Assembly (NCBI GenBank): GCA_963715825.1 | Contig: CAVQSI010000007.1 | Span: 1-64,000 of the forward strand | DNA: 64,000 bases | Source: Sva-07 sp963715825 | Lineage (GTDB): Bacteria; Actinomycetota; Acidimicrobiia; Acidimicrobiales; Ilumatobacteraceae | Reading direction: 5' to 3' | In this document: one piece after another, positions 43,631 through 53,836 of the stretch | Layout: each line of letters begins with the position of its first letter | How positions within the stretch are numbered: the first letter of the stretch is position 1 | Notes under the pieces: model-generated | Told to the model about the DNA's origin: nothing | The model's input: the letters and a program-made list of their open reading frames with translations, nothing else | The model's database searches: none | Program-made: the position numbers and the translations under genes

Positions 43631-44098
43631 TCAGTCGGCGGGTGCGGTGTCTCGTTGGCAGCTGCCGCCGCCGGGTGTCGAGCCGGGCTCGCGGGCTTCG
43701 GCGACGGCGGCCCACAGATCGGTCGCGGTCATCGGGCCGAGGAACGTGGCCACCGCCACGCCCTGGGCGTCAGCGACGACGAGTGTCGGGACGGCGTCGA
43801 TCGAGTACCGCTCGTGCAGCGCCCGGTTCGCTCCGTACTCGACCTCGACGACGGCGACATCGGCGCAGTCGAGCACCTCCGCCTTGGCGACGACCTGCGC
43901 GCACACGTCGCACGTCGCCGATGAGAAGACAGCGACCAGCCACGGGGCGTCGGGCCGGGCGAAGTCGTTGCGGTCGAGCTGTTCTGGAGCCGTGAACCGC
44001 CGTTGCGTGGGCGCATCGGGCACCCGCCGACGCCTGGCAACCGCTGCGATCACGCCCACCACCACCACGATCAGCAGGGCGACGACCACTCGTTCCAT
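43631..44098 (-). CDS. membrane-anchored thioredoxin-like protein
   Basis: A 155-residue protein starting with one transmembrane helix (MERVVVALLIVVVVGVIAAVA), then a thioredoxin fold. The redox motif is CDVC (VFSSATCDVCAQVV) and the cis-proline is in 'DAVPTLVVAD'. The C-terminal tail has a CQ pair (GGGSCQRDT). Orientation by positive-inside rule (RRRR after the helix) puts the thioredoxin domain in the cytoplasm. It sits downstream of the DUF5719 gene. Confidence 0.88.
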   Translation of the reverse strand: MERVVVALLIVVVVGVIAAVARRRRVPDAPTQRRFTAPEQLDRNDFARPDAPWLVAVFSSATCDVCAQVVAKAEVLDCADVAVVEVEYGANRALHERYSIDAVPTLVVADAQGVAVATFLGPMTATDLWAAVAEAREPGSTPGGGSCQRDTAPAD

Positions 44099-44116
44099 GC
44101 CCGAAAGGCTACGGGT

Positions 44117-45589
44117 TCAGTTGCCGTCGGCGGGCAGCGCCCACGACCCGGACGTACCGGCGAGGCCGTTGCCGCGCGACAGCGATCGTTCGACGAACAC
44201 CCGGTTGCTCGACTGCACGATCAGCTCGGAGTCGATGACGTCTTGGTCGACGAGGTCGATCGTGATCACCTGACCAGCACCGATCGGCAGGTCGGTCAGG
44301 CTCGGCACGGCCGACGGGCCACCCGGGCCGACCGCTTCGATCGTGATCGTGCCGTCGACATTGTCGACGTTGTAGACCACGAGGGCGGCGGGCGTCGGCT
44401 CCGATGGGCCGATGCCGATGTGCCAACGTGAGGCGACGTAGCCGTCGATCCGGGGTGGTGCGCCCATGACGACCGAGGTCGCGACCGAGTCACCCGCAGG
44501 CCGGGTGAGGATGCGCTCGACCACGATCGACGGCTCGGCGAGTGTGGAGAACACCGATGCGTGACGGCCCGGCGGCACTGCGGACACCGAAGTGCCATCC
44601 TCTGCGGTCACCGAGTCGGCAGGGTCGTAGACCACGACCTGACGTGCGGGAACATCGATCGTGTTGTCGCCGGCCAGCGCGTCGACGGGAATGCCCAGGA
44701 AGACGACGTCGACCTGCACGTCGTCGTCGGTGGGGTTGTAGATGGCGAAGGTCTCGCTGATCCCCTCGCCGGCTTCGCCGTCGGCGAACCACCATTGATC
44801 GCGAAGCGCCGGCGCGGCGAGCGTGACGCCGTAGCCGAGGCGACCCCCGCCCAGGTAGTGCTGCGCTCGGCCGACGACGAGGCGACCGCGCTCGGCGGCG
44901 ACCTGCACGGCGATGACCGGCTCGTCGCGGGCGCCGAGGTCAGCGATCGGAATCGTCTCGACCGACTGCGGCAGGATCGTGAACCCCTGGAACGCCGCCG
45001 GGGTGAACTCGCCCGCCTCGGTCGCGAAGATCAGGTCGACCACGGCGGCGTCGTCGTACGGGTTGGTGAGCACCAACGTCTCGATGCTGCCGTCGACGGT
45101 GAAGCCGTCGGCGAAGTACCACTCGTCGGAGGTGTTGTCGGCGCACGGCGAGACCGAGTCACCCGCCGGGTGCTGCGCACGTTGCTCGACGAATCCGCGC
45201 CCACCGTCGATCTCGACGACCACGCCCGCGAACGGCGCCGTCACGAAGGCGTCGACGTCGATCGTGGTCCGCGACCACGGCTCGACGACGAGCGATTCGC
45301 TCGCGCCGACGCCGTCGGGGGTGAGGATCGTGAACCGCCCGACGAGCTGCTCGTCGTTGCGGTTCGCGACCACGACGTCGCCGCCGACGCCGTCCTCGCC
45401 GCTGGCGGGAACGCCCGGACAGAACCAGCTGCCCGTGAGCGCGGCGTTGTCGCTGACGGCAGGCATCCAGGCGCCCGCCGGCGTGGCGAAGAACGCGTCG
45501 GGCGTGATCGGTTCCTCGCGACCCACCGTGATCAGCGCGGCGAAGCCGACCAGCAGCACGACCAGCGCGGGGATGGCCCGGCGGTTCAC
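44117..45589 (-). CDS. DUF5719-family exported protein
   Basis: A 490-residue protein with a GTG start, an N-terminal signal/anchor helix (IPALVVLLVGFAALITVG) and a mature all-beta region of repeated strands with 'WYFADGFTVDGSIETLVLTNPYDDAAVVDLIF' and 'WWFADGEAGEGISETFAIYNPTDDDVQVDVVFL', i.e. at least two internal copies. The family is encoded next to the giant GT2 protein in actinobacteria. Its GTG overlaps the GT2 stop (GTGA). Confidence 0.85.
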   Translation of the reverse strand: MNRRAIPALVVLLVGFAALITVGREEPITPDAFFATPAGAWMPAVSDNAALTGSWFCPGVPASGEDGVGGDVVVANRNDEQLVGRFTILTPDGVGASESLVVEPWSRTTIDVDAFVTAPFAGVVVEIDGGRGFVEQRAQHPAGDSVSPCADNTSDEWYFADGFTVDGSIETLVLTNPYDDAAVVDLIFATEAGEFTPAAFQGFTILPQSVETIPIADLGARDEPVIAVQVAAERGRLVVGRAQHYLGGGRLGYGVTLAAPALRDQWWFADGEAGEGISETFAIYNPTDDDVQVDVVFLGIPVDALAGDNTIDVPARQVVVYDPADSVTAEDGTSVSAVPPGRHASVFSTLAEPSIVVERILTRPAGDSVATSVVMGAPPRIDGYVASRWHIGIGPSEPTPAALVVYNVDNVDGTITIEAVGPGGPSAVPSLTDLPIGAGQVITIDLVDQDVIDSELIVQSSNRVFVERSLSRGNGLAGTSGSWALPADGN

Positions 45590-48500
45590 GACGTCTCCTC
45601 GGTGGTGGCGATGGCACCATCGTCCGGGTCCGGGTCCGGGTCCGGGTCAGGGTTTGCGTCGGGGTCCGTGGCCGGTTCGGCGGAGAGACCAGGGTCGCGC
45701 AGCGCTGGGACGGCATCGTCGGTCAGGTCGATCAGGGTCTCGTCGGACAGCAGCAACGAGTCGCGTCGTCCGACCGAGACGCGCACGCGGGCGGCGATCA
45801 GGATCACGGCGAGCCACAGCAGCGTCTGGAACGCCACCGCGAGCCACCGCAGCGTCGAGGTCTCGTACCGCAGCGAACCGACGCCCGCGGAGGCGACGTC
45901 GTAGGCCGTCGTCTCACCGAACGCCCGGCGGGGTTCGACCGATGTGCCGTCGACCGAGAGCGTCCAGCCGTCGTCGAACGGGATGCCCAGGTGCACGACG
46001 CCGGCCGACACGTCGTCGGTCGCCGTGTCGAGTTGGTCGACGCCGGTGAAGAGGGGCGTCGACGCCGACAGGTCGCTGCGCACGAGCACCTCGGCGCCGG
46101 CCGCGCCGCTCGCCTCGACGCCGGCCACGTCGAGCTGCGCCTGCTTCGGGAACCACGCCCGGTTCTCGAACGCTTCGAGTGTCGGCAGACCGGGGCGCAG
46201 CGCCACGAGGTCGAGCTGGTCCTCGAGTGCTTCGACCAGGCCAGTCGGCAGCGGCAGTGGGTCGTTCACCGTCGAGTTCACGCCGTCGAACTCCGGCACG
46301 ACGACGAAGCGGATCGACAGCGGCGCCAGGAGCCGCCCGGCTCGCAGCGTGGACGTCGACGCCATTTCGTCGAGGGCCGTGGTGACGAGTTCTGTCGCCG
46401 TGTTCGTCGGCGGCATCCACCGATCGCGCACGTCGAGCGAGTTGTCGTCGATGATCGCCCACGAGACGCCGTCGCGGTACTCGGTGGCGGGCACGGGCAG
46501 GATCCGGGAGTCGCCGATGAGCAGCACGTTGTAGTCGCCGTCGGGCTCGGCGTCGGGAAGCGACGCGTCGATCAGCCGGGCGAGCGGGGTGTTGGGGACC
46601 TGGAACGAACCGTTGGCGAGCGCGGCAACACCGGGCGCCAGGCCGATCACGACGGCCACCGACGCGAGGATTCCGAGCGGTTGACGCCACCCGAACGTGC
46701 CGCCGCGGACGTCGAGGTCGAACGCCGCGAGCGCAGCGGCTGCGGAGATCGCGAGTCCGACGGCGACCGGCACGAGCAGGACGCCCGCCTCGGGCATGTC
46801 GATCGGGATCGACCCGGCGTCGGCGAGCACAGCGAGGCCGCCGAACACGAGTACCAACAACGCGGAGCGGATCGCCCAGGTGAGCCGCCAGGCGCGGGCG
46901 AGCATCACGCCGGCGAGCACCGGCAGGTACAGCGCGAGGGCGAGCGCAGCGAAGTCGGTGGTTCCGATCTCGAGGGACGCCAACGGCACCAGGCCGAGGC
47001 CGGCTTCACCGACGGGCGGCGCACCGACGATTCCCTCCCAGGTCCACGACGTGATCCAAGGCAGGTTCAGCAGGGCAGCGACGAGCACGGCGCCGAACCC
47101 TGCGACGATCGACCATCCAGCGGTGAGCAGAGAACCTCGCGCCAGCACCGTGCCGAGCGCGAAGACCAGCGTGAGCAGCACGGCGAGCGGGAGCATCACC
47201 GGAGCGAACGCCACCGCAAGGGCCAGCACGAGGCCGGCCGCAAGGATCCGCCGTATGCGCTCGCCTCCGGCGAGATCGATGACCCCGTCGGCGAGATCGG
47301 AGTCGGCACTGCCGGGATCGGCGGTCTCGACACCGGACGCACGCCGGGTCAGGTGCAGCAACCACGGCGTGGCCGCGTAGACCACCAGCACGGTGAGACG
47401 ACCACCCGACATCGCCCCGCTGACGATCGGGCACAGCGAGTAGACGAGCAGCGCAGCGATGCGTGCTCGCGTCGACGGGAAGACCGCCGACAGCCGCCAC
47501 ACACCGGCCGAGCCGACGAGCAACAGACCCAGGACGAACAGCGTCTGCAGCAGCCCCATGTGGAACAACGTGAAGACGCTCAGCCCCGACAGCGTGGCCC
47601 AGCCGGTCGGGTTCGGTGATGTCGCTCCCGCGCCGTTCGGGTTCCACCCCGACAGGAACGTGTCGAGCAGCTGCCGAGGGCTCTCGGGGAACGCGAGGAA
47701 CTCGCCGACCGGTGGCAGGCCGCCGTCGAAGAACGACCGCGAGCCCACGATCAACCCGACGATCACCGCAATCCAGGCCACCACGGGCGCCGTCGCGCTC
47801 TGCCGCCAGCGTCGGACCTGGACGCCCGATGCGACGTACGTCGCGGTTTCGCGGCTGCGCAGGTACCCGTTCAGGCGAGCACTGCCGCGCTCCTGCAGGC
47901 TGTAGACCTCGCGTTCGGGGACACGTCGGATCGGCTTCACCTCACGGCGCCGTGCGAGCAACGCCGGGGTGCGCGGGATGAGTCCCAGCAGCGCCCGGAA
48001 CGAGTTCCAGGCCTGGCCGAAGCGAGCGGTGAACAACCCGACGACCAGCTCGAACAGTGTCAGCAACACCATCTCGAGCGAACGGGCAGGCAGGCGCGAC
48101 GCGCCGGTGAGGGTGGCCACCGAGCGCATCCGGTGGCGCGCGCGCATCAACCCGTGCCGAAGGTCGGGTCGCCGTTGGCGCAGTTGGCCGAGGTGACGCA
48201 CCCGGGCGGACGGGACCACCACGACCCGAGCGCCGCTGTGATGGATGCGCCAGCACAGCTCGGTGTCCTCGCCGTAGAAGTCGATCGCCGGGTCGAACCC
48301 CCCGAGCTCGCGGAAGAGGTCGGCGCGCACGAGCAGATACGCCGACGGCAGGACGAAGACGTCACGGACACCGTCGTGCTGCTCCTGGTCGACTTCGCCC
48401 GGCTCGATGACCGGGTCGATCTCGCCGAAACGGTCCATGCCGAGACCGACCGCCTGCAGCACATCGGGTTCGTCCCACTCGACGAGCTTGGGTCCGACTG

Positions 48501-48900
48501 CCCCGGCGTTGGAGCGGTACAGCTCCTCGACCATGAGCCGCAGTGCGCTGGGCTCGGGGGCGACGTCGTCGTGGCAGATCAGGAAGAACCCGTTGTCGCC
48601 CTCGACGAGACGCAGGACCTCGTTGGTCGCGACGCCGAAGCCGACGTTCGCGCCGATCGCCCGGACGAACGCCCCCGGGATCCGCTGCTGGATCCGATCG
48701 TCGATGCTCGGCGCCGCGTCGAGTTCCGGATCGAGCCCGGCGCTCGGCCCGGCGTTCTCGGCGACGACGAGGAAGAGGAGGCGCAGGTTCGGATAGTCCT
48801 GGCGGGCCAACGCGTCGAGGGTGTCGTCGAACCAGTCACCAGGATCGTGCACGACGACGACCGCGACGACAGGCGGTGCAGATGGGGTCTCCGGTTCCAC
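45586..48900 (-). CDS. giant GT2 glycosyltransferase with polytopic membrane domain
   Basis: A 1104-residue protein. Residues about 1-260 are a GT-A family 2 glycosyltransferase (VVAVVVVHDPGDWFDDTLDALARQDYP; acidic metal site HDDVAP; acceptor loop GEDTELCWR). From about 280 to 900 there are at least ten transmembrane segments, then a large exoplasmic region (NSTVNDPLPLPTGLVEALEDQ; WTLSVDGTSVEPRRAFGETTAYDV), a final helix (LAVAFQTLLWLAVILIAARV) and an acidic DPDPDPDP tail. This is the actinobacterial family found with DUF5719, possibly involved in envelope glycan synthesis. Confidence 0.88.
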   Translation of the reverse strand: MEPETPSAPPVVAVVVVHDPGDWFDDTLDALARQDYPNLRLLFLVVAENAGPSAGLDPELDAAPSIDDRIQQRIPGAFVRAIGANVGFGVATNEVLRLVEGDNGFFLICHDDVAPEPSALRLMVEELYRSNAGAVGPKLVEWDEPDVLQAVGLGMDRFGEIDPVIEPGEVDQEQHDGVRDVFVLPSAYLLVRADLFRELGGFDPAIDFYGEDTELCWRIHHSGARVVVVPSARVRHLGQLRQRRPDLRHGLMRARHRMRSVATLTGASRLPARSLEMVLLTLFELVVGLFTARFGQAWNSFRALLGLIPRTPALLARRREVKPIRRVPEREVYSLQERGSARLNGYLRSRETATYVASGVQVRRWRQSATAPVVAWIAVIVGLIVGSRSFFDGGLPPVGEFLAFPESPRQLLDTFLSGWNPNGAGATSPNPTGWATLSGLSVFTLFHMGLLQTLFVLGLLLVGSAGVWRLSAVFPSTRARIAALLVYSLCPIVSGAMSGGRLTVLVVYAATPWLLHLTRRASGVETADPGSADSDLADGVIDLAGGERIRRILAAGLVLALAVAFAPVMLPLAVLLTLVFALGTVLARGSLLTAGWSIVAGFGAVLVAALLNLPWITSWTWEGIVGAPPVGEAGLGLVPLASLEIGTTDFAALALALYLPVLAGVMLARAWRLTWAIRSALLVLVFGGLAVLADAGSIPIDMPEAGVLLVPVAVGLAISAAAALAAFDLDVRGGTFGWRQPLGILASVAVVIGLAPGVAALANGSFQVPNTPLARLIDASLPDAEPDGDYNVLLIGDSRILPVPATEYRDGVSWAIIDDNSLDVRDRWMPPTNTATELVTTALDEMASTSTLRAGRLLAPLSIRFVVVPEFDGVNSTVNDPLPLPTGLVEALEDQLDLVALRPGLPTLEAFENRAWFPKQAQLDVAGVEASGAAGAEVLVRSDLSASTPLFTGVDQLDTATDDVSAGVVHLGIPFDDGWTLSVDGTSVEPRRAFGETTAYDVASAGVGSLRYETSTLRWLAVAFQTLLWLAVILIAARVRVSVGRRDSLLLSDETLIDLTDDAVPALRDPGLSAEPATDPDANPDPDPDPDPDDGAIATTEETS
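45622..45649. repeat. GGGTCC hexanucleotide repeat
   Basis: About four and a half copies of GGGTCC coding the DPDPDPDP acidic tail of the GT2 protein; in-frame expansion possible. Confidence 0.8.
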
Positions 48901-48941
48901 GATGGGGCGAGGCTAGCGACGCCGGTCGCTATCCTGCCGTC

Positions 48942-49184
48942 ATGGCCACGACGCACCCCGCCGAGCGGCGAATGAGCCCCCGGTTCGATCCGACCAGCAT
49001 CGACCTGACGGACTTCGATGTGACACGCGCGGTGCAGGGCACCGTCGACCTCGGCGGCGCCCTGGCCGGTCGCGCCGCCGAACTCGCCAAGGATGCGACC
49101 TACGTCACCGTTGGTCTCGGATTGCTGAGCTTCCAGCGCGCCCAGGTGCGCCGCCGCGAACTCGAACGCCGACTGCAGCGCTGA
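48942..49184 (+). CDS. 80-residue hypothetical protein
   Basis: A small protein MATTHPAERRMSPRFDPTSIDLTDFDVTRAVQGTVDLGGALAGRAAELAKDATYVTVGLGLLSFQRAQVRRRELERRLQR, with an ATG at 48942. It has no signal peptide; a middle hydrophobic helix (DATYVTVGLGLLSF) and a basic C-terminal helix suggest a membrane-associated or DNA-associated peptide. I recognise no family. It is divergent from the GT2 gene and 40 bp before the flippase. Confidence 0.6.
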   Translation: MATTHPAERRMSPRFDPTSIDLTDFDVTRAVQGTVDLGGALAGRAAELAKDATYVTVGLGLLSFQRAQVRRRELERRLQR

Positions 49185-49224
49185 CCATCTCGCGATGCCG
49201 GATCATCGCTAGGGTGGGGGGCTC

Positions 49225-50551
49225 GTGTCGACAGCAGAGAACCCCGCGCGAGAGCGAACGCCGTTGCCCGAGGGGACCATTCCCGTCGGCATCGCGCTGC
49301 TGATCGCCGGCGTCGCAACGTACGCGTTCTTCAAGGTCGGCACCGTGGCCGTGGGCGGGGCCGAGGAGTTCGCACCGATCGCGGCGATGTGGTTCGCCGT
49401 GTTCGCGCTGGCGCCAGGATTCTTCCTGCCGCTCGAGCAGGAACTGGGCCGGGCGCTGTCGCATCGGCGTGCGATCGGCGACGGCGGCCAACCGGTGGTG
49501 CAGAAGGTGGTGCGCCTGGGCGCCATCCTCGTTGCGCTCGTCACGGTGGTCATCATCCTCAGCAGCGGATTCATCGCGTCGGCGTACTTCGACGGCGACT
49601 GGTTCATGGTCGATCGCGCTCATCACGGCGTTCGCGGCATACGCACCTGCGCACATGACCCGGGGCATCGCCGCCGGCTCCGGCCGATTCCACGACTACG
49701 CCGTGGTGCTCGGCGCCGATGGTGTGGTGCGCATCATCCTGTGCGTCGCTCTGGCCGTCGTCGGCGTCACTGCGGCAGGTGCCTACGGCATGGCGGTGGC
49801 GATCGCTCCGCTGTTCGCCGTTGGCTACGTCGCTCGACGCGGCGCGTTGCGTACCGATCCGGGACCGCCCGCCGAGTGGAACGAGGTCACACCGAACCTC
49901 GGCTGGCTGCTGGTCGGCTCGGTGTGCGCCGCCACCCTGCTGAACGCCGGCCCGATCACCGCAAGCCTGCTCGCCTCCGACGACGAAGAAGCACTGATCA
50001 CCGCCTTCTCGTACGGCGTGCTGTTGTCGAGGATTCCGTTGTTCCTGTTCCAGGCCGTCCAGGCCGCGCTGTTGCCGCGACTGAGCCGACTGGCAGCGCA
50101 GGGCGCCTACGCCGAGTTCCGTTCCGGATTGAAGCGGCTGATGCTCCTCGTGCTCGCCGTCGGCGTCGTGGGCACGCTCGGGGCGTTTCTCCTCGGGTCG
50201 TGGGCGCTGAAGTTGGTGTACGACGCCGACCTCAGCGGCCGCACGCTCGCCATGTTGACCTTCAGCAGCGCCTTGTACATGTTGGCCCTGGCGACCGCCC
50301 AAGCCGTCATCGCACTGCAGGGCCATGCGCTCGTCGCGCTCGGTTGGCTGACCGGCGTGATCGTGTTCGTGCTCGGCACCTGGCTGTCGGCCGACGAAGT
50401 GTTCCGGCGGATCGAGATCGGACTCGTGCTGTCGTCGATCGCTGCACTGGCAGCGTTCGCACTGGCACTGCGCCACCGCCTGAAGGTCGGCGCCACGCCG
50501 ACGCAAGGGTCGGTGATGGAAGCGATCACCGACATGCCGTTCGAAACGTAG
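49225..50551 (+). CDS. polysaccharide flippase-like membrane protein (frame broken near 49612)
   Basis: An integral membrane protein of about 441 residues with a GTG start (MSTAENPARERTPLPEGTIPVG). Many hydrophobic spans are seen (GIALLIAGVATYAFFKVG; FAPIAAMWFAVFALAPGFFLP; LGAILVALVTVVIILSS), then, in the next frame, 'IALITAFAAYAPAHMTRGIAAGSGRF', 'GVVRIILCVALAVVGVTAAGAYG' and further helices to 'MEAITDMPFET'. The frames join if one base near 49612 is removed. The topology suits a Wzx/MATE-like lipid-linked oligosaccharide flippase or O-antigen exporter. Confidence 0.75.
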
Positions 50552-50641
50552 CCATTGCGGGCTCACCGAGACCGATCGCGACGCCTGTCAGGTCGGCCTC
50601 GCTCCGGCTCGTCGCTGGCGCTTCCCTCGCCGGCGTCGGCG

Positions 50642-51642
50642 TCAGCCGGGGAGTTCGATGCCGGCTTTGGTGGCTTCGCGTTGCAGGTCGTGGGCGACCA
50701 TCATCTTGATGAGCGTCGGGGAAGTCGACTTCGGGTTCCCAACCGAGCTTGGTGCGCGCCTTGGTGGCGTCACCGATCAGCAGGTCGACCTCGGCGGGGC
50801 GCAGGAACTTGGGGTCCTGGCGGACGTAGTCGGCCCAGTTGTCGATGCCGACCTCGGCGAAGGCTTGACGCACCAGATCCTCGATCGAATACGTCTCACC
50901 GGTGGCCAACACGTAGTCGTCGGGTTCGTCCTGCTGCAACATCAGCCACATGCCCTTGACGTAGTCGCCGGCGTAGCCCCAGTCACGCTTCGAATCGAGA
51001 TTGCCGAGGACCACCTCGTCCTGCAAGCCCGAGCTTGATCCGCGCTGCTGCGTTGGTGACCTTGCGGGTCACGAACTCCAACCCCCGCCGCGGGCCCTCA
51101 TGGTTGAACAGGATCCCCGACGACGCGTGCAGCCCGTAGGACTCGCGGTAGTTCACCACGATGTCATGGCCGAACACCTTCGCACACCCATACGGGCTGC
51201 GGGGATGGAACGGTGTCAGCTCGGTCTGCGGCGTCTCGCGCACCTGCCCGAACATCTCACTGGACGACGCCTGGTAGAAGCGGATCGGGTTGTTCTGCGT
51301 GCCACCGACCATCCGGATCGCTTCCAACATCCTGAGCACACCCAGCCCGGTGATGTTCGCCGTCAACTCCGCCTGCGAGAACGACAGCGCCACGAAGCTG
51401 ATCGCACCCAGGTTGTACACCTCATCGGGCTGGCAGGCCTCCATGGCGGACACGATCGAGGGCAGATCGGCCAGATCACCCGACACGAGCTCGATGAACG
51501 GCATCTCGTGCTGCAGGGCTTCGACGCGCGGGTTGTTCTGGCCTTTCACCATCCCGAACACGTGATAGCCCTGCGAATGCAGGAACTCGGCCAAATGCTG
51601 ACCATCCTGGCCAGTGATCCCGGTGACAAACGCTGTAGGCAT
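50642..51642 (-). CDS. gmd: GDP-mannose 4,6-dehydratase (frame broken near 51025 and 50717)
   Basis: Converts GDP-mannose to GDP-4-keto-6-deoxymannose. The N terminus MPTAFVTGITGQDGQHLAEFL has the Rossmann GxxGxxG motif; 'YNLGAISFVALSFSQAELTAN', 'YQASSSEMFGQV' and 'PRSPYGCAKVFGHDIVVNYRESY' (catalytic Tyr-xxx-Lys) and 'NHEGPRRGLEFVTRKVTNAAARI' are diagnostic. Two frame breaks: 51025 (after ...KLGL, resuming QDEVVLGNLDSKRDWGYAGDY) and 50717 (after ...GWEPEVDFP, resuming TLIKMMVAHDLQREATKAGIELPG). Removing one base at each gives about 332 residues. Without repair, no functional enzyme is encoded. Confidence 0.9.
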
Positions 51643-51698
51643 AAGGCGGGCGAGTCTACGGCTCGCCGCCGACATGCGCAGGTACGATCTGCGGCCGC

Positions 51699-52802
51699 AT
51701 GCTACGAGTCGCGATCGATGTCGGGCCGACACACGGCCGGCGGACGGGCATCGGCAATGCCGTGGCCTGGACAGTCGATGCCTTGGCCGAACGCGACGAC
51801 CTCGAGCTCCGCCGCTACGTGACCAGCGCCCGGGCGCGGGTGCGTGCTCCCGAGCGACGCATCCCGATGCCGGCCGCGGTCGCGCTTCGCCTCTGGAGGC
51901 ACCGATCGGCGCCGATGGATCGATGGCTCGGGCGCCCCGACGTGGTCCACGGCACGAACTACGTGGTGCCACCGGCGCGCTGTCCGCGGATCGTGTCGGT
52001 CTACGACTGCTGGTTCCTCGACCATCCCGAGGATGCCGAACCCGACGTGCTGCGCGCGGCGGCGGTGCTGCGTCGTTCGGTGGCCGACGGCGCGCACGTG
52101 GTGACCAGCTCGGATGCCACGACCAGGCGTGTGCGCGAACTGCTCGACACCGACCGGGTCCGCACCGTCCTGCTCGGCCCGCCTCCGGCCGACGACACTC
52201 CCCCGACCGCCGACGCGACCCCCGACGAGGTCCCGGCCGGCCTGCCGCCGCTGGGTGAGTTCCTCCTGTCGCTCGGCACGATCGAACGTCGCAAGAACCT
52301 GCCCACGTTGGTCGACGCCTTCGGCCGGCTTGCTCGCGAACAGGCGACGGTTCGTCTCGTCATCGCCGGAGCAGCCGGCAACGACGTCGCTGCCGTCGAC
52401 CGGGCGATCGCCCGACTGTCACCGGAGGTCGCCGAGCGGGTCGTTCGCACCGGCATCGTCGATGGCGTCACCAAGCGGTGGCTGCTCGCCAACGCTCGCG
52501 CCCTCGCCTACCCGTCGCTCGACGAAGGATTCGGCTTTCCCGTGCTCGAAGCACAGCAGGCCGGTACGCCGGTGGTGGCGAGCACCGCCGGATCGATCCC
52601 GCAGATCGCCGGCGCCGCGGCGCTGCTGAGCCCGGCGCGCGACATCGAGGCACTCGCCGCGAACCTCTACTGGATCGTCACCAACGACGACATCCACGCC
52701 AAGCTCGTGCGCCGCGGCCACGCCAACGTCGAGCGGTTCTCGTGGGCGCACACGGCCGAGCAGTTCCATGCGATGTACAGCGAGGTCGCCGACGATGCGT
52801 GA
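51699..52802 (+). CDS. GT4-family glycosyltransferase
   Basis: A 367-residue retaining glycosyltransferase of the GT-B fold, starting MLRVAIDVGPTHGRRTGIGN. The donor-binding half begins 'FLLSLGTIERRKNLPTLVDAF' and ends with the EX7E-type motif 'PSLDEGFGFPVLEAQQAGTPVVAS'. It transfers an activated sugar to a glycan or lipid acceptor. The stop overlaps the cofD start region (8 bp), suggesting translation coupling although the pathways differ. Confidence 0.9.
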   Translation: MLRVAIDVGPTHGRRTGIGNAVAWTVDALAERDDLELRRYVTSARARVRAPERRIPMPAAVALRLWRHRSAPMDRWLGRPDVVHGTNYVVPPARCPRIVSVYDCWFLDHPEDAEPDVLRAAAVLRRSVADGAHVVTSSDATTRRVRELLDTDRVRTVLLGPPPADDTPPTADATPDEVPAGLPPLGEFLLSLGTIERRKNLPTLVDAFGRLAREQATVRLVIAGAAGNDVAAVDRAIARLSPEVAERVVRTGIVDGVTKRWLLANARALAYPSLDEGFGFPVLEAQQAGTPVVASTAGSIPQIAGAAALLSPARDIEALAANLYWIVTNDDIHAKLVRRGHANVERFSWAHTAEQFHAMYSEVADDA

Positions 52803-53805
52803 ACACGAGTCCGTCGATCGGTCCGTCGCGGTCGTGTGCGGGGGCGTCGGTGCCGCTCGTTTCCTCCGCGGACTGATCGACGCCGTCGACGAACCCGCAT
52901 CGATCACCGCGGTCGTCAACACCGGCGACGACTGCTCGCTGCACGGCCTGTCGATCTCTCCGGACCTCGACACGATCGTGTACACCGTGGCCGGAGCGAT
53001 CGATCCGGTGCGCGGCTGGGGACTCGTCGACGAGACGTGGCGGGCAATGGAGTCGCTCGAGCGATTCGAGTCGGTCCGTCCCGACGGCTCCAGCGCCGCA
53101 CCGCGATGGTTCAACCTGGGCGACCGAGACCTCGCCACCCACTTCTACCGGACCGCCCGACTGGCCGAGGGGGCAACGCTCACCGAGGTGACCGACGAGA
53201 TCAGGCGCGCCTGGAACGTGCCGTTCACGGTGCTGCCGATGTCGGACGACCGCATCTCCACGCTGGTCACCGTCGACGCCGCCAGCGCGACGCCCGAGCA
53301 GGGCCGCGAGATCTCGTTCCAGGACTACTTCGTGCGCCTCCGCCACGGCGTCGCGGTCAGTTCGATCCGATTCGACGGAGCCGCGGCGCTCACCGACCAG
53401 GCGAGGTCTGCACTGGTCGAGGCATCGTGCGTGGTCATCGCTCCGTCGAATCCGTTGGTGTCGATCGGTCCGATCCGGTCGCTCGACGGCGTCGACGAAC
53501 TGCTGTCGGCCCGGCGCGACGAGGTCGTCGCGGTGTCGCCGATCGTCGGCGGTGCGGCGATCAAGGGGCCCGCCGATCGGATGATGGTCGAGCTCGGTCA
53601 CGAGGCGAGCGTGGTCGGCATCGCCGAGCTGTACGCGCCGATCGCCTCGACGCTGGTGATCGATTCGGTCGACGCCCACCATGCGGACGCGGTCGAGGCG
53701 GCCGGCATGCGATGTGTCGTGACCGACACGGTGATGTCGACGCCGGCCATCGCGCGCCAACTCGCCGTCGACACCCTCGCGTCGATCCCCATCGCATCGT
53801 CATAG
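52795..53805 (+). CDS. cofD: 2-phospho-L-lactate transferase (F420 synthesis)
   Basis: A 336-residue enzyme transferring a 2-phospholactyl-type group from its guanosyl-diphosphate donor to Fo, making F420-0 (or dehydro-F420-0). Diagnostic segments are 'VAVVCGGVGAARFLRGL', 'VVNTGDDCSLHGLSISPDLDTIVY', 'RWFNLGDRDLATHFYRTARL', 'MSDDRISTLV' and 'IAPSNPLVSIGPI'. It is homologous to mycobacterial FbiA. The ATG at 52795 overlaps the upstream glycosyltransferase gene. The pathway partner cofE is at 9.9-10.7 kb. Confidence 0.94.
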   Translation: MREHESVDRSVAVVCGGVGAARFLRGLIDAVDEPASITAVVNTGDDCSLHGLSISPDLDTIVYTVAGAIDPVRGWGLVDETWRAMESLERFESVRPDGSSAAPRWFNLGDRDLATHFYRTARLAEGATLTEVTDEIRRAWNVPFTVLPMSDDRISTLVTVDAASATPEQGREISFQDYFVRLRHGVAVSSIRFDGAAALTDQARSALVEASCVVIAPSNPLVSIGPIRSLDGVDELLSARRDEVVAVSPIVGGAAIKGPADRMMVELGHEASVVGIAELYAPIASTLVIDSVDAHHADAVEAAGMRCVVTDTVMSTPAIARQLAVDTLASIPIASS

Positions 53806-53836
53806 GGCCCGACACGACGTGACTCGCCGGGCCGGA

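Noticed and set aside
50552..50641. Possible small gene or terminator between flippase and gmd
   Set aside because: Only a weak GCGACG/CGTCGC symmetry is seen; not enough to call a feature.
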